From assembly GCF_002238045.1 (NCBI RefSeq), contig NZ_NBYO01000001.1, positions 1 to 64,000 on the forward strand: a stretch of DNA of 64,000 nucleotides. The letters run 5' to 3'. The notes beneath the pieces were generated by a model. The model was given only the letters and a program-made list of their open reading frames with translations, was not told the origin of the DNA and did not search any database. Shown piece after piece: positions 44,285 to 53,186 of the stretch. This DNA is from Notoacmeibacter marinus (GTDB taxonomy: Bacteria; Pseudomonadota; Alphaproteobacteria; Rhizobiales; Rhizobiaceae). Made by a program: the position numbers and the translations under genes. Every line of letters starts with the position of its first letter. Within the stretch, counting starts at the first letter, position 1.

Positions 44285-44992
44285 CTACTCCAGTTCTGGG
44301 TTCCTACCTCGAAATGTCTTCGCCAACAAGTATAATTCCACGCTTTCGTCGCGGCTTGCCGGCGGCTTGACGTGATGGACGCTCTGGAAGTTCGCCTTCA
44401 GCAGTTTCAGAAGATCGGATTCGGTGCCGCCCTGAAAGGTCTTGGACAGGAAATGGCCGCCCGGCTTCAGCACCTTCATGGCGAAGTCCGCCGCCACCTC
44501 GCATAAATGCATTGTGCGGATGTGATCGGTGTTGCGGTGGCCGGTCGTCGGCGCCGCCATATCCGAGAGCACCAGATCGGGTTCGGCGCCCAGCGCCTCG
44601 ATCAACCTGTCCGGCACGTCGTCATCGAGAAAATCCAACTCCAGAATGGTGGTGCCGGGGATGGAGTCCATCGGCAGGTAATCGATACCCACCACCGCCG
44701 GTCTTTCGTCCGTCGAACCCACCGTCTGCACCGCCACCTGGCACCAGCCGCCGGGCGCCGCGCCCAGATCGATGATCTTCTGACCGCGCTTGAGCAGCTT
44801 GAACCGCTCGTCGATCTCCAGCAGCTTGTAGGCCGCGCGCGAGCGATAACCTTCGGCGCGGGCCTTATGTACGTAAGGGTCGGACAATTGTCGCTCGATC
44901 CAGCGGCGCGACGAGTTCTTGACCCGCTTCTTCTTGACCCTGACCTTCAGCGCCCGGGGGGCCGGACCCTTCGATTTGCCGCGTTCGCTCAT
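44285..44992 (-). CDS. rlmE: 23S rRNA 2'-O-ribose U2552 methyltransferase
   Basis: A 235-residue FtsJ/RrmJ enzyme. The basic N-terminus is followed by [20 protein letters not shown], the SAM motif [17 protein letters not shown], and the catalytic K-D-K-E set (K in RAAYKL, D in [11 protein letters not shown] in [16 protein letters not shown] in [13 protein letters not shown]). It methylates U2552 in the ribosomal A loop, late in 50S assembly. It overlaps the upstream Ppx/GppA gene by four bases. Confidence 0.95.
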   Translation of the reverse strand: MSERGKSKGPAPRALKVRVKKKRVKNSSRRWIERQLSDPYVHKARAEGYRSRAAYKLLEIDERFKLLKRGQKIIDLGAAPGGWCQVAVQTVGSTDERPAVVGIDYLPMDSIPGTTILELDFLDDDVPDRLIEALGAEPDLVLSDMAAPTTGHRNTDHIRTMHLCEVAADFAMKVLKPGGHFLSKTFQGGTESDLLKLLKANFQSVHHVKPPASRDESVELYLLAKTFRGRNPELE

Positions 44993-46533
44993 TGCTGGCC
45001 TCCTTTGCGCCGGCTGCGTCGCCAGGCATTGTCGCGCGTCATCAGTTCAATGAGAATGCCCTCACGTAGGCCGCGATCGGCCACGCGTAGCCGTTCTGAC
45101 GGCCAGGTCCGGCGGATCGCTTCCAGAATAGCGCAGCCGGCGAGCACCAGATCGGCCCGGTCCGCGCCGATGCAGGGATTGTCGACGCGCTCTTCGAAGG
45201 TCCAGCCGAGCAGGCGTTCGGTCATCGCCGAAACCTGTTCGCTGCTCATCCAAATACCATCGACCCGGCGACGGTCGTACCGTTCCAGATCGAGAAAGAT
45301 GCCGGCAAGCGTCGTCACCGTGCCGGATGTGCCGAGCAGGTGAAAATTCGGATTGTCCAGAAGATGGGCAAGGTCCATGCGTCCGTCGAACCGGCCGATC
45401 ACCTCGGAGACGTGGGCAACCATCGCTTCGAACACCGCCGGCGTGACATCGCGCCCACCGAAATGTTCGGCCAATGTGACAACACCCATGGGCAGCGAGG
45501 TCCATGAGACGATCTTCTCCGACAGCCGCCTCGGATCGCCATCCGGAATATCGATCAGCGCGATCTCCGAGGAGCCGCCACCAATATCGAACAACACGAC
45601 GCCGCGCGTTTTCGGCTCGACGAGCGACGAACAGCCGGCGACGGCCAACCGCGCCTCGGTTTCGCGATCGACGATCTCCAGCGACAGCCCCGTTTCGCGG
45701 CGAACACGCTCGATGAACGCAGCGCCATTTTCGGCGGCGCGGCAGGCTTCGGTCGCGATCAGGCGATAGCCCCGGGTCTTGCGGGCCATCAGTTTACCCG
45801 CACAGACGTGAAGGGCATCCACCGCCCGGTCCATGGCCGCATCGGAAAGCCGGCCGCTATGCGTCAGCCCTTCGCCCAGCCGCACGATACGCGAAAAAGC
45901 ATCGACCACGCGAAACTGTCCGGGTCGCGTCGGCGCCGCCATTAGAAGCCGGCAATTGTTCGTGCCAAGATCGAGCGCGGCGTAAAGCGGCGCATGCCCC
46001 TCTCGTCGGAACTGGCGCGAGCGCCAGCGGCGCGGCTCCTGCCGATTGCCGGCTCGACCATCCGGTTCCGGTCGTATGGTATTGCCCCCGTCTTTCGTTT
46101 CGACAGGACGGCTCCGAACGTGATCGGCCGGCTGGGTCTGCATGGCCTGGTCGGGCGACGAAGCCGACCCTGACGATGCGCCGCCTCCAGCGGCAACATC
46201 CGGCGCGGCAGCGTTTGCCGGCACCGTATGATCCTTGGCGAAAACGGCCTTGCGTCTGCGGCGACGGCGCGAACGCCTCCGGCGCGGCTGTTCGACCACG
46301 TCCGTCTTGTCACCGTCCTGAGACGGCACATTATTCGCGTTCGGAGCGGATTGCGGGGCGGGAGACGATGCCTCTATCGTCTGTCCCTGCGGGTTCTTGC
46401 CACGTTTGCCCCGCGATCGGTGGCGGCGGCGTCCCCTGCGCGATGTCGGACGCGGCGTCTCGCTTTCCGAGCCGCCCGAATCGTCACCGCCCCCCCGCTG
46501 CGGCGGAGTTTTTCCGCCCTCGGGGTCTTTCAC
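44989..46533 (-). CDS. Ppx/GppA phosphatase-family protein with long arginine-rich extension
   Basis: A 514-residue protein. Residues 1-185 are low-complexity and very basic, with arginine blocks such as [14 protein letters not shown] and [15 protein letters not shown] and many G, S, A and P. The Ppx/GppA domain follows from about residue 188: [45 protein letters not shown]. It would hydrolyse exopolyphosphate or pppGpp. GTG at 46533, preceded by GGAAGG, is taken as the start. The ATG at 46629 would add 32 residues through a poorly conserved region. It is coupled to rlmE, so the basic tail may bind RNA. Confidence 0.9.
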   Translation of the reverse strand: MKDPEGGKTPPQRGGGDDSGGSESETPRPTSRRGRRRHRSRGKRGKNPQGQTIEASSPAPQSAPNANNVPSQDGDKTDVVEQPRRRRSRRRRRRKAVFAKDHTVPANAAAPDVAAGGGASSGSASSPDQAMQTQPADHVRSRPVETKDGGNTIRPEPDGRAGNRQEPRRWRSRQFRREGHAPLYAALDLGTNNCRLLMAAPTRPGQFRVVDAFSRIVRLGEGLTHSGRLSDAAMDRAVDALHVCAGKLMARKTRGYRLIATEACRAAENGAAFIERVRRETGLSLEIVDRETEARLAVAGCSSLVEPKTRGVVLFDIGGGSSEIALIDIPDGDPRRLSEKIVSWTSLPMGVVTLAEHFGGRDVTPAVFEAMVAHVSEVIGRFDGRMDLAHLLDNPNFHLLGTSGTVTTLAGIFLDLERYDRRRVDGIWMSSEQVSAMTERLLGWTFEERVDNPCIGADRADLVLAGCAILEAIRRTWPSERLRVADRGLREGILIELMTRDNAWRRSRRKGGQQ

Positions 46534-46662
46534 CGTAACATTTCCTTCCGCGCAGCAGCCGCCGGACAAACCGGGGCGCGCGCGCCATTTGCGTTGGCCT
46601 GACTCTAACAGAGGTCCGATCCGTTGCAAAGGCGGATGGCTTTGCCACCTCCGAGGGAAGGG

Positions 46663-46691
46663 TTGACAAGGAAGCGGCGATCATTAGATAG
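46663..46691 (+). promoter_or_regulatory. Candidate promoter for tRNA-Gln
   Basis: TTGACA at 46663-46668 is a perfect -35 hexamer. A weaker -10 (TAGATA at 46685-46690 or AGATAG at 46686-46691) follows after 16-17 bases. It lies 57 bases before the mature tRNA start. Strong TTGACA boxes are common at stable-RNA promoters in alphaproteobacteria. Confidence 0.5.
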
Positions 46692-46747
46692 CCAGCATCA
46701 TTCCGGCGTAATCTCCAGCACCAGGCTGAATCGCACGGAACCGGCTT

Positions 46748-46821
46748 TGGGGAATAGGTTAACGGTAGACCCACGGACTCTGACTCCGTTAGTCCTGGTT
46801 CGAATCCAGGTTCCCCAGCCA
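46748..46821 (+). tRNA. tRNA-Gln (anticodon CTG)
   Basis: A 74-base cloverleaf can be folded by eye. The acceptor is TGGGGAA paired with TTCCCCA. The D arm includes GGTTAACGGTAGACC. The anticodon stem is ACGGA/TCCGT with loop CTCTGAC (anticodon CTG, reading CAG). The T arm is CCTGG-TTCGAAT-CCAGG. The CCA end is encoded at 46819-46821. This is the only tRNA seen in the window and it borders the start of the iodate-reductase region. Confidence 0.95.
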
Positions 46822-46862
46822 CTTCTTTCGCTGGAATATCCAGACAATCTGCAATTCGCCCG

Positions 46863-46886
46863 ATCAGCGCTTCCGGGAGCGCTGAT
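46863..46886. terminator. 9-bp hairpin after tRNA-Gln
   Basis: ATCAGCGCT (46863-46871) and AGCGCTGAT (46878-46886) form a perfect 9-bp stem with a six-base loop, 42 bases past the tRNA. There is no T-run, so termination is possible but not certain. Confidence 0.45.
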
Positions 46887-47060
46887 GATACAACGCCACG
46901 AACGCTATCAACGGCATTTATGGCAATGGCTTTGCCCCGATCCAGTAAGGCGGATGCGGGCCATGCTGTCGGCGCTGGATGCCGCGGCCAAGTCCGTCGA
47001 CGTGTCACATATCGAGCCATTCGAAGCCGCTTGAAGCCGACTGGGTGGCGGCACGCCTTG

Positions 47061-47792
47061 TCAGTCCGAGCGCGCGCTGGCAGCCAGAATATAGCCCGTG
47101 CCATGCACCGTTCGAATCAGCGTCGCGGGCGCATCAGAGCCGTGCTTCAGCTTGCGCCGAAGACGGGCAATATGCGCATCGATCGCCCGGTCGGTCACGG
47201 CGGCGGTCTTGCCGTATAGCGTATCGAGAATACGTGATCGCGACAGCACCTCGCCTGCATTCTCAGCCAGGGCTCGCAATAACGTGAACTCGGCCCCGGT
47301 CAGATCAATCGCCGCGTCATCCTCATCGCGTTTGAGCGTGCGCTCGACCAGATCGAGCGTCATGCCGGCAAACCGGATGGAACTGGCCGAAGAAACGGCA
47401 GAAGGCTGCTGGGCCGGCCCGGTACGGCGCAGCACCGCCTTGATGCGCGCCAGTAGCTCGCGCGGCTCGAACGGTTTGGTCACATAGTCGTCGGCGCCCA
47501 GCTCCAAACCGACGATCCGGTCGAACGTTTCGTCGCGCGCTGTCAGAATGATGATCGGCACATGCGTGCGGCGCTGTATGTCGAGGGTGATCTCGAAACC
47601 GTCATTATCGGGCAGACCGAGGTCCAGAACGATCAGGTCGAAGGTGTGGTGCTCCAGAATTGCCCACATCTGGGCAGCCGAAGCCGCGGTGGTGACGCTG
47701 TAATCCTGCTTGCCTAGGAAGCGTTCCAGAAAGCTGGTCAGCTGGCGATCGTCCTCGACGATCAGAATCCGATTATGTGTCACCGCCCCCAT
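47061..47792 (-). CDS. OmpR-family response regulator
   Basis: A 243-residue two-component regulator: receiver domain with ILIVEDD and the phospho-acceptor D57 in LIVLDLGLPDNDGF, threonine/lysine switch residues in IIILTARDE and DDYVTKPFEPRELL, then a winged-helix DNA-binding domain (residues 145-240, LSRSRILDTLYGKTAAVTDR). GTG at 47783 is an alternative start nine bases in. It is head-to-head with the hybrid kinase gene, 75 bases apart, so the two probably form a TorR/TorS-like pair controlling nearby genes. Confidence 0.9.
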   Translation of the reverse strand: MGAVTHNRILIVEDDRQLTSFLERFLGKQDYSVTTAASAAQMWAILEHHTFDLIVLDLGLPDNDGFEITLDIQRRTHVPIIILTARDETFDRIVGLELGADDYVTKPFEPRELLARIKAVLRRTGPAQQPSAVSSASSIRFAGMTLDLVERTLKRDEDDAAIDLTGAEFTLLRALAENAGEVLSRSRILDTLYGKTAAVTDRAIDAHIARLRRKLKHGSDAPATLIRTVHGTGYILAASARSD

Positions 47793-47867
47793 TCCTTTGT
47801 GCCCCGGCTATCCTGCATAGTCGCATTCCACGTAAAACGTTTACAACTTTATGATGCATCGGCGTTC

Positions 47868-50078
47868 ATGGATAGCAGCAAACATCTTTCGCGCACATAC
47901 CGTCTGGGCATCATCGCATCGGTTTTTCTGTGCGTTACGCTGGCGCTCGGCGTTTTTCTGGGCAGCGGCACACGCGCGCGGTTCGTGGAAATTGCCGAAA
48001 GCTGGTCGAGCTACGCCGAAAACGCCGAGAAGAAGGGGGTATGGATCAGCCTGCTGCGTGGCCATCTGGGCTATGGCGGCATCATTCACAACTTCAAGAA
48101 CTACGTGTTGCGCGGCGACGACATCTACCGCGAACGCGTTGAAGAGCAGCTTGAGCAGTTCGACCGTGTGATGAACCGTTACCTCTCGGAGCCGTTGCCG
48201 CTACGCGAGCGGCAGTCGCTCCAGACGATCCGCGCCACCATTGACGAGTACCGGGCGATGCTGCCCATCGCCGAAGAGGGCGCGCGCCTGAACGACGGCG
48301 CGCGCGCCGTCGATATGCGCGTACGTGTCGACGATACGGCGGCGATCGCCGCCCTCGACAGGCTCGAAACGATCTGGCGTGACAATCGCCGGCAAAGCAC
48401 CGGTCGCGTCATCACCGCCGTGGCCGAAGGCGAAGCGCTCGTCAGCCTCGGCTTTTTCGTGCTGTTTTTCTTCGTTCTTGCCGCATTGGGCCTCGGATTC
48501 TTGCTGCTGATCCTGCTGCGCGACATGATGCAGACGATCACGCAGCTATCGGAGGAGTTCAAGGTCCGTCACCGGCTCGAAGAATCCGAGCAGCGTCTGA
48601 CGGAGGCCGTGGAGCAGAGCCCGGCTACCATCCTCATCACTGATACCGATGCCCAGATCCTCTACGTCAATCGCCATTTCGAGGACATTACGGGCTGGGA
48701 CAGAACATCCATCGCCGGCCACACCCCCAAATTCCTGCAATCGGGCGATGCATCGCCGCAAACCTACAATGAAATAAGAGAGCGGCTGCGTGCAGGACGC
48801 GAATGGCACGGTATTTTTCGCAATCTGCGCAAGGATGGCAGCAGCTACTGGGCCGATACCACTATTCTGCCGCTGAAAGGTCCGGACGGGCAGATCACCA
48901 GCTTCCTGTCGATCGCCGAGGACATCACGGAAAAGCGCAAGGCTCGCGAACAGGTGGTCCGCGCCCAGAAGATCGAGGCCGTGGCGCTTCTGGCCGGGGG
49001 CATCGCTCACGATTTCAACAATGTCCTCTCCACCATCGTCGGCTCCGTTCACCTTGCCGCGCTCGATGCGGAGCCCGACAGCGATATTGCCGGCGAGATC
49101 GAGCAGATCGCCATCGCCGCGGGACGGGCACAGATGCTCGTCCGCCAGCTTCTGACTTTCGCGCGGCGCGAACCGGGAAACCCGTCCGCGACCGACCTGT
49201 CCTCGATCATCGATGAGGTGACGCATCTGCTGGAAGCGGCCATCCCGCCAACCGTCACGCTGTCCTTTACTACGAGCGAGCCGCAGATATGGGTTCTCGC
49301 GGATCCCACGCATTTGCATCAGATACTCATGAATCTGTGCGGCAACGCAGCAGAAGCCATCGGATCTGCGTCCGGTCGGATCGAGATCGACGCAACCTAT
49401 CTGGAAGACGCTCCGTCCGACCTGCCGGCACGGGCCGAGGGCTGGGTGCAGCTCACCGTTTCCGATAACGGTCCCGGCATGACGTTCGAAACCCAGGCGC
49501 GGCTCTTCGACGCCTTCTTTACGACGAAGCCGCTCGGCAAGGGTTCGGGCCTCGGGCTCGCCGTGGTGGAAGGGCTGGTCAAGGATATGGGCGGTTCGAT
49601 CAGCGTCGATTCGGCGCCTGGCGAAGGGGCGCGGTTCGTACTGATTCTGCCGAGAGCGCTTCCCAGCAAAAGCCAAGCTGTACCGGAACAAAAAGCCGCG
49701 CCGCGTGGCACCGAGCGCCTGCTTCTTGTTGATGACGACACCGAATTTGCCGCAACATTCCGGCGCTACCTGATGCGTCTTGGCTATCAGGTCGAAGCAT
49801 TCACCGCCCCGCTGGTGGCGCTGGAGCGCCTGCGTGCCGATCCGGACCGGCCCAATCTGGTGATCTGCGACATCATCATGCCTGAAATGGACGGCGAAAC
49901 CTTCGCCCGCCATATGCGCGAACTGCGACCCGACTGCCCGATCATCTTCTGCACCGGATTCAACCCCGGGTCGCCAACCTTTGCCGACCCGCCAATGGCC
50001 ATGATCGACAAGCCGGTCGATCCTCTTCATCTGGCCAGGAAAATCCGCCAGATGCTGGATGCCAAGACGATCGACTGA
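47868..50078 (+). CDS. Hybrid sensor histidine kinase (membrane, PAS, HisKA, HATPase, receiver)
   Basis: A 736-residue membrane sensor. Layout: TM1 (residues 13-33); periplasmic region 34-185 containing HLGYGGIIHNFKNYVLRGDD; TM2 about 190-218; PAS about 245-360 (VNRHFEDITGWDRTSIAGHT); HisKA with the phospho-accepting H381 in GGIAHDFNNVLSTIVG; HATPase with NAAEAIGSASG and KGSGLGLAVVEGL; and a C-terminal receiver with D668 in LVICDIIMPEMDG. No HPt domain is present, so the receiver may feed back on the kinase or pass the phosphate to a separate HPt. The start ATG at 47868 is chosen because the extension to 47775 is non-family. It is the nearest gene upstream of the idr-like operon. Confidence 0.92.
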   Translation: MDSSKHLSRTYRLGIIASVFLCVTLALGVFLGSGTRARFVEIAESWSSYAENAEKKGVWISLLRGHLGYGGIIHNFKNYVLRGDDIYRERVEEQLEQFDRVMNRYLSEPLPLRERQSLQTIRATIDEYRAMLPIAEEGARLNDGARAVDMRVRVDDTAAIAALDRLETIWRDNRRQSTGRVITAVAEGEALVSLGFFVLFFFVLAALGLGFLLLILLRDMMQTITQLSEEFKVRHRLEESEQRLTEAVEQSPATILITDTDAQILYVNRHFEDITGWDRTSIAGHTPKFLQSGDASPQTYNEIRERLRAGREWHGIFRNLRKDGSSYWADTTILPLKGPDGQITSFLSIAEDITEKRKAREQVVRAQKIEAVALLAGGIAHDFNNVLSTIVGSVHLAALDAEPDSDIAGEIEQIAIAAGRAQMLVRQLLTFARREPGNPSATDLSSIIDEVTHLLEAAIPPTVTLSFTTSEPQIWVLADPTHLHQILMNLCGNAAEAIGSASGRIEIDATYLEDAPSDLPARAEGWVQLTVSDNGPGMTFETQARLFDAFFTTKPLGKGSGLGLAVVEGLVKDMGGSISVDSAPGEGARFVLILPRALPSKSQAVPEQKAAPRGTERLLLVDDDTEFAATFRRYLMRLGYQVEAFTAPLVALERLRADPDRPNLVICDIIMPEMDGETFARHMRELRPDCPIIFCTGFNPGSPTFADPPMAMIDKPVDPLHLARKIRQMLDAKTID

Positions 50079-50107
50079 CGGCCCGTCGCATCTCGTCACA
50101 ATTTTTA

Positions 50108-50205
50108 TTGTTTCGTCACTCCAGGCGAAACAACTGGTTTGATTTCAAGTCCTAGGGTCTCCCCGACTGAAGACACGGGGAATCGTTAAATGTCTCTTCC
50201 GTGTC
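50108..50205. promoter_or_regulatory. Upstream region of the idr-like operon with two inverted repeats
   Basis: TTGTTTCG (50108-50115) and CGAAACAA (50126-50133) form an 8-bp inverted repeat with a ten-base spacer. GACACGG (50172-50178) and CCGTGTC (50199-50205) form another, 7 bp, with a 20-base spacer. The first could be the kinase-gene terminator or a regulator site. The second lies 33 bases before the first peroxidase ATG. The two-component pair upstream makes operator roles plausible. Confidence 0.4.
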
Positions 50206-50237
50206 GACCTTAAACGCGATGTCGCGAGGAGAGTCGA

Positions 50238-51362
50238 ATGACAGAAAGTGACCGGCGAAAAAGATTGACGGGCGGTCTGACCGCCATAACCGCGCTATTG
50301 ACCCTTGGAATGGGCGGCACCGCCGACGCCCAGGATGCGGAGGCGTTCGCGCCGCTGCCCGATACCAAGGAAATCAACGAGGCGCGCGCCGAACTCGGCA
50401 AGAAGCTCTTCTTCGACAATCGCCTGTCCGGCGATACGTCGCTGTCCTGTTCCAGCTGCCACAACCCGGCGACCGGCTGGACGACCGATGAGCCGCTCTC
50501 GCAAGGCTATACCAACACCCCGCATTTCCGGAATGCGCCATCGCTCTTCAACGTCTCCCACAAGACATATCTGCACTGGGACGGACGTCTGGAAGGCAGC
50601 GATCTGGGAACCGCCTCGCGCGACGGGATCGTCGAAGCGCATTTCATGAATGCGGATTCGCGTCTGGTGCAGGAGCGGCTGAAACAGGTGCCGGAATATC
50701 TCCAGATGTTCCAGGATGCCTATGGCGGCGAACCCTATGGCGGCCGCATCTACGGCGCCCTCGGTGAATTCATGAAGACGCTGCGCACCGAAGGCGCGCC
50801 GTTCCAGGCGTTTCTCGACGGCGAGGAATCCGCTCTGAGCGAAGAGGCCAAGGCCGGCCGCGAGCTTTTCGAAGGCAAGGCCGGTTGCGTGTCGTGCCAC
50901 AGCGGCCCGATGCTGAGCGACAGCAAGCCGCATGCGCTCGGCGTGCCGGACAATGATCTGCTGGAAAGCGAGCCGGAACGCTCGGTCACGATGCTGCGCT
51001 ATTATTCGAGCTTCGGCGTGCCGAACTACATGAACCGCAGCGAGGATGTCGGCTACTACGCAGTGAGCAAGGACGATGCCGATATCGGCAAGTTCTATAC
51101 CCCGCCGCTTTGGGATGTCGGCCAGACCGCCCCCTACATGCACTCCGGCGTTTTCGCCACGCTGGAAGAGGTCGTCGACTTCTACAATCAGGGTGGCGGC
51201 GACGTGGCCAACAAGACCGACCTGCTGCAGCCGCTCAACCTGTCCGACGATGAGAAAAGCTCGCTGGTCGCCTTCCTGGAAAGCCTGACTGGCCAGACAC
51301 CGCAGATCGAGGTGCCTGAGCAGCCCGACTACTCGGAAGAAGCACCGGCCAAGGCCGAATGA
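50238..51362 (+). CDS. Dihaem cytochrome c peroxidase, IdrP-type (first of two)
   Basis: A 374-residue exported MauG/CcpA-family protein. It has an N-terminal signal (GLTAITALLTLGMGGTADA, cleavage near ADA-QD). Two haem c sites are present: C71-x-x-C74-H75 in SCSSCHNPATGW and C217-x-x-C220-H221 in CVSCHSGPML. The family loop GTASRDGIVEAHFM and the C-terminal PYMHSGVFATLEEVVDFYNQ are also present. It reduces H2O2 with electrons from the respiratory chain. GAGGAGAG precedes the ATG. The next gene is a second peroxidase, and with IdrB/IdrA downstream they form the idr-like operon (idrP1/idrP2 in the known systems). Which of the two it corresponds to is not assigned. Confidence 0.88.
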   Translation: MTESDRRKRLTGGLTAITALLTLGMGGTADAQDAEAFAPLPDTKEINEARAELGKKLFFDNRLSGDTSLSCSSCHNPATGWTTDEPLSQGYTNTPHFRNAPSLFNVSHKTYLHWDGRLEGSDLGTASRDGIVEAHFMNADSRLVQERLKQVPEYLQMFQDAYGGEPYGGRIYGALGEFMKTLRTEGAPFQAFLDGEESALSEEAKAGRELFEGKAGCVSCHSGPMLSDSKPHALGVPDNDLLESEPERSVTMLRYYSSFGVPNYMNRSEDVGYYAVSKDDADIGKFYTPPLWDVGQTAPYMHSGVFATLEEVVDFYNQGGGDVANKTDLLQPLNLSDDEKSSLVAFLESLTGQTPQIEVPEQPDYSEEAPAKAE

Positions 51363-51373
51363 GGAGCCGAGAG

Positions 51374-52600
51374 ATGACAAGAATCGCAAAATTGCTGATC
51401 GCCGCGGCTCTCGCCTCGACGGCGTTGTCCGTGCCGCTTTCCGCTCAGGAAGCCGCCAACGACAATCCATCGATGGACGAGCTGGTCCCCGACGCGACCT
51501 ACCCGAATGCAGCAGAAAACAAGGATATGTCGGACGGTGCGGTCGAGAATGTCTCGACCGGTGCGCCGCTCGCCCGCCTGAAGCCGCCGGTCGCGCCGCC
51601 CGACAACCCGATGAGCGAGGCCAAGGTCGAACTGGGACGGATGCTCTTCTTCGACCCCCGCCTTTCGGGCAATAGCAGCATGCCATGCTCGGCCTGCCAC
51701 TTGCCGGATCTCGGATGGGGCACCGATACGCCCATCTCGTTCGGCTATCCGGGCACGACGCACTGGCGCAACAGTCAGACCATCCTGAACTCCGCCTATT
51801 ACAACAAGCTGTTCTGGGATGGCAGCAAGACCAGTCTGGAAGCCCAGGCTCCTGCGGCCGCTCACGGCGCGGTCGCCGGTAATGGCGACGATTCCATCAT
51901 GGAAATGCGGCTGGCCTTCATCCCGGAATATGTCACCCGCTTCAAGGAGTTGTTCGGCACGGAGAACCCGATCATCGCCGATGCGTGGAGAGCGATCGCC
52001 GCCTATCAGCGGACCATCGTTTCGGACCCGGAGAACGTCCCGTTCGACCGCTTCATGGACGGTGACGAAACAGCCCTCAGCGAAGAGGCCAAGCGGGGCA
52101 TGGAGCTTTTCGAGGGCAAGGCCAACTGCGCCACCTGCCACGATGGTGCGCTGTTCTCCAACCAGAAGTTCTACGATCTGGGCGTGCCGCAGGACGTCAT
52201 CATGGACAGCTCCGATCCGCTGCAGCAGATCACCGTGCGCTGGGAGAACTACGCCAAGGGCGTGACGGAGGAAATGTATTACTCCGATCCCGGCGATATG
52301 GGGCTCTATTACGTCACCAAGCGTCCATCCGACCGCTACAAGTTCCGCGTGCCGTCGCTGCGGGAGCTGACTTACACCGGCCCCTACATGCACAACGGCA
52401 CTTTCGAGACGCTCGCTGAAGTCGTCGACTTCTACAATGAGGGCGGTGGCGAAAGCGTCAACAAGACCGACCTGATCAAGCCGCTCGGCCTGGACGATCA
52501 GGAGAAGGCCGATCTGATCGCCTTCCTGGAAAGCCTGAGTTCGGACGAACCGATTCTCGACCAGGAACCCGAACTTCCCGAAATTCAAGCACGGAGGTGA
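51374..52600 (+). CDS. Dihaem cytochrome c peroxidase, IdrP-type (second of two)
   Basis: A 408-residue exported dihaem peroxidase. The start is ATG at 51374 (GAGGAG seven bases upstream; ATG at 51359 would overlap the previous gene). The signal is TRIAKLLIAAALASTALSVP, cleavage near SAQ. Haem sites: C105-x-x-C108-H109 in PCSACHLPDLGWG and C252-x-x-C255-H256 in CATCHDGALFS. The C-terminus PYMHNGTFETLAEVVDFYNE parallels the first peroxidase. The pair are paralogues with a clearly different N-terminal linker. Eleven bases separate it from the first gene, and its stop lies in the ribosome-binding site of the Rieske gene. Confidence 0.88.
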   Translation: MTRIAKLLIAAALASTALSVPLSAQEAANDNPSMDELVPDATYPNAAENKDMSDGAVENVSTGAPLARLKPPVAPPDNPMSEAKVELGRMLFFDPRLSGNSSMPCSACHLPDLGWGTDTPISFGYPGTTHWRNSQTILNSAYYNKLFWDGSKTSLEAQAPAAAHGAVAGNGDDSIMEMRLAFIPEYVTRFKELFGTENPIIADAWRAIAAYQRTIVSDPENVPFDRFMDGDETALSEEAKRGMELFEGKANCATCHDGALFSNQKFYDLGVPQDVIMDSSDPLQQITVRWENYAKGVTEEMYYSDPGDMGLYYVTKRPSDRYKFRVPSLRELTYTGPYMHNGTFETLAEVVDFYNEGGGESVNKTDLIKPLGLDDQEKADLIAFLESLSSDEPILDQEPELPEIQARR

Positions 52601-52605
52601 GCCCG

Positions 52606-53172
52606 ATGGCATACACCGAACATAACACGGCCAAAGGCAGGCAGAAGGCAGAGCCGACCCATCTGTGCCTGGCACGGCGGCAATTCCTGATCATGGGCGC
52701 GGCGAGTGTGGTTTCGCTCGGCGTGGTCGGCCCTCGCAACGCGATGGGCCAGGTGGCGGAACTCGTCATGGGCGCATGGCCGAGAAAGGTTGTCGGCACG
52801 GTTGCCGAACTGGAATCGGCCAAGGCCATCGAGTTCAGCTACCCAAACGACGACATCACCAATCTGCTGTTCATGCTGGGTGAAGAAGCCGGAGGCGGCG
52901 TCGGCCCCGATCGCAACATCGTGGCGTTCAACTCGCAATGCCCGCATCAGGGCGCCTATCTTGACGGTAGCCTCTTCCATTCCAAGCACTCGTTGCTGGG
53001 CCCGTGCCCTCTGCACCTGTCCACTTTCGATCTGACGAAATACGGCATGGTCGCTTCCGGCCACGCCACAGCCAGCCTGCCACAGATCACGCTCGAACTG
53101 GACGGCGACGACATTGTCGCGACCGGGGTCATGGGCCTTGTCTATGGCTATTCCCAGAACCCGACGAGCTGA
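52606..53172 (+). CDS. idrB: Rieske subunit IdrB/AioB-like, Tat-exported
   Basis: A 188-residue Rieske [2Fe-2S] protein. It carries a twin-arginine signal (CLARRQFLIMGAASVVSLGV, RR at 24-25), so it is exported folded and can carry its partner. Ligands: C112 and H114 in SQCPHQGAYL, C134 and H137 in GPCPLHLSTFD. No extra cysteines for the Rieske disulfide are seen. Residues EEAGGGVGPDRNIVAFNSQ match the AioB/IdrB pattern. GGAGGTGA precedes the ATG at 52606. It is the small subunit of the molybdopterin enzyme encoded next. Confidence 0.9.
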   Translation: MAYTEHNTAKGRQKAEPTHLCLARRQFLIMGAASVVSLGVVGPRNAMGQVAELVMGAWPRKVVGTVAELESAKAIEFSYPNDDITNLLFMLGEEAGGGVGPDRNIVAFNSQCPHQGAYLDGSLFHSKHSLLGPCPLHLSTFDLTKYGMVASGHATASLPQITLELDGDDIVATGVMGLVYGYSQNPTS

Positions 53173-53186
53173 GGAGAAGACATCAA

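Noticed and set aside
46748..46821. tRNA-Gln as a proven phage or island attachment site
   Set aside because: No integrase gene and no repeated copy of the tRNA 3' end were found within the window by eye.
46484..47104. Minus-strand frame of 206 codons running across tRNA-Gln
   Set aside because: It overlaps the tRNA and the start of the Ppx/GppA gene and has no recognisable domain.
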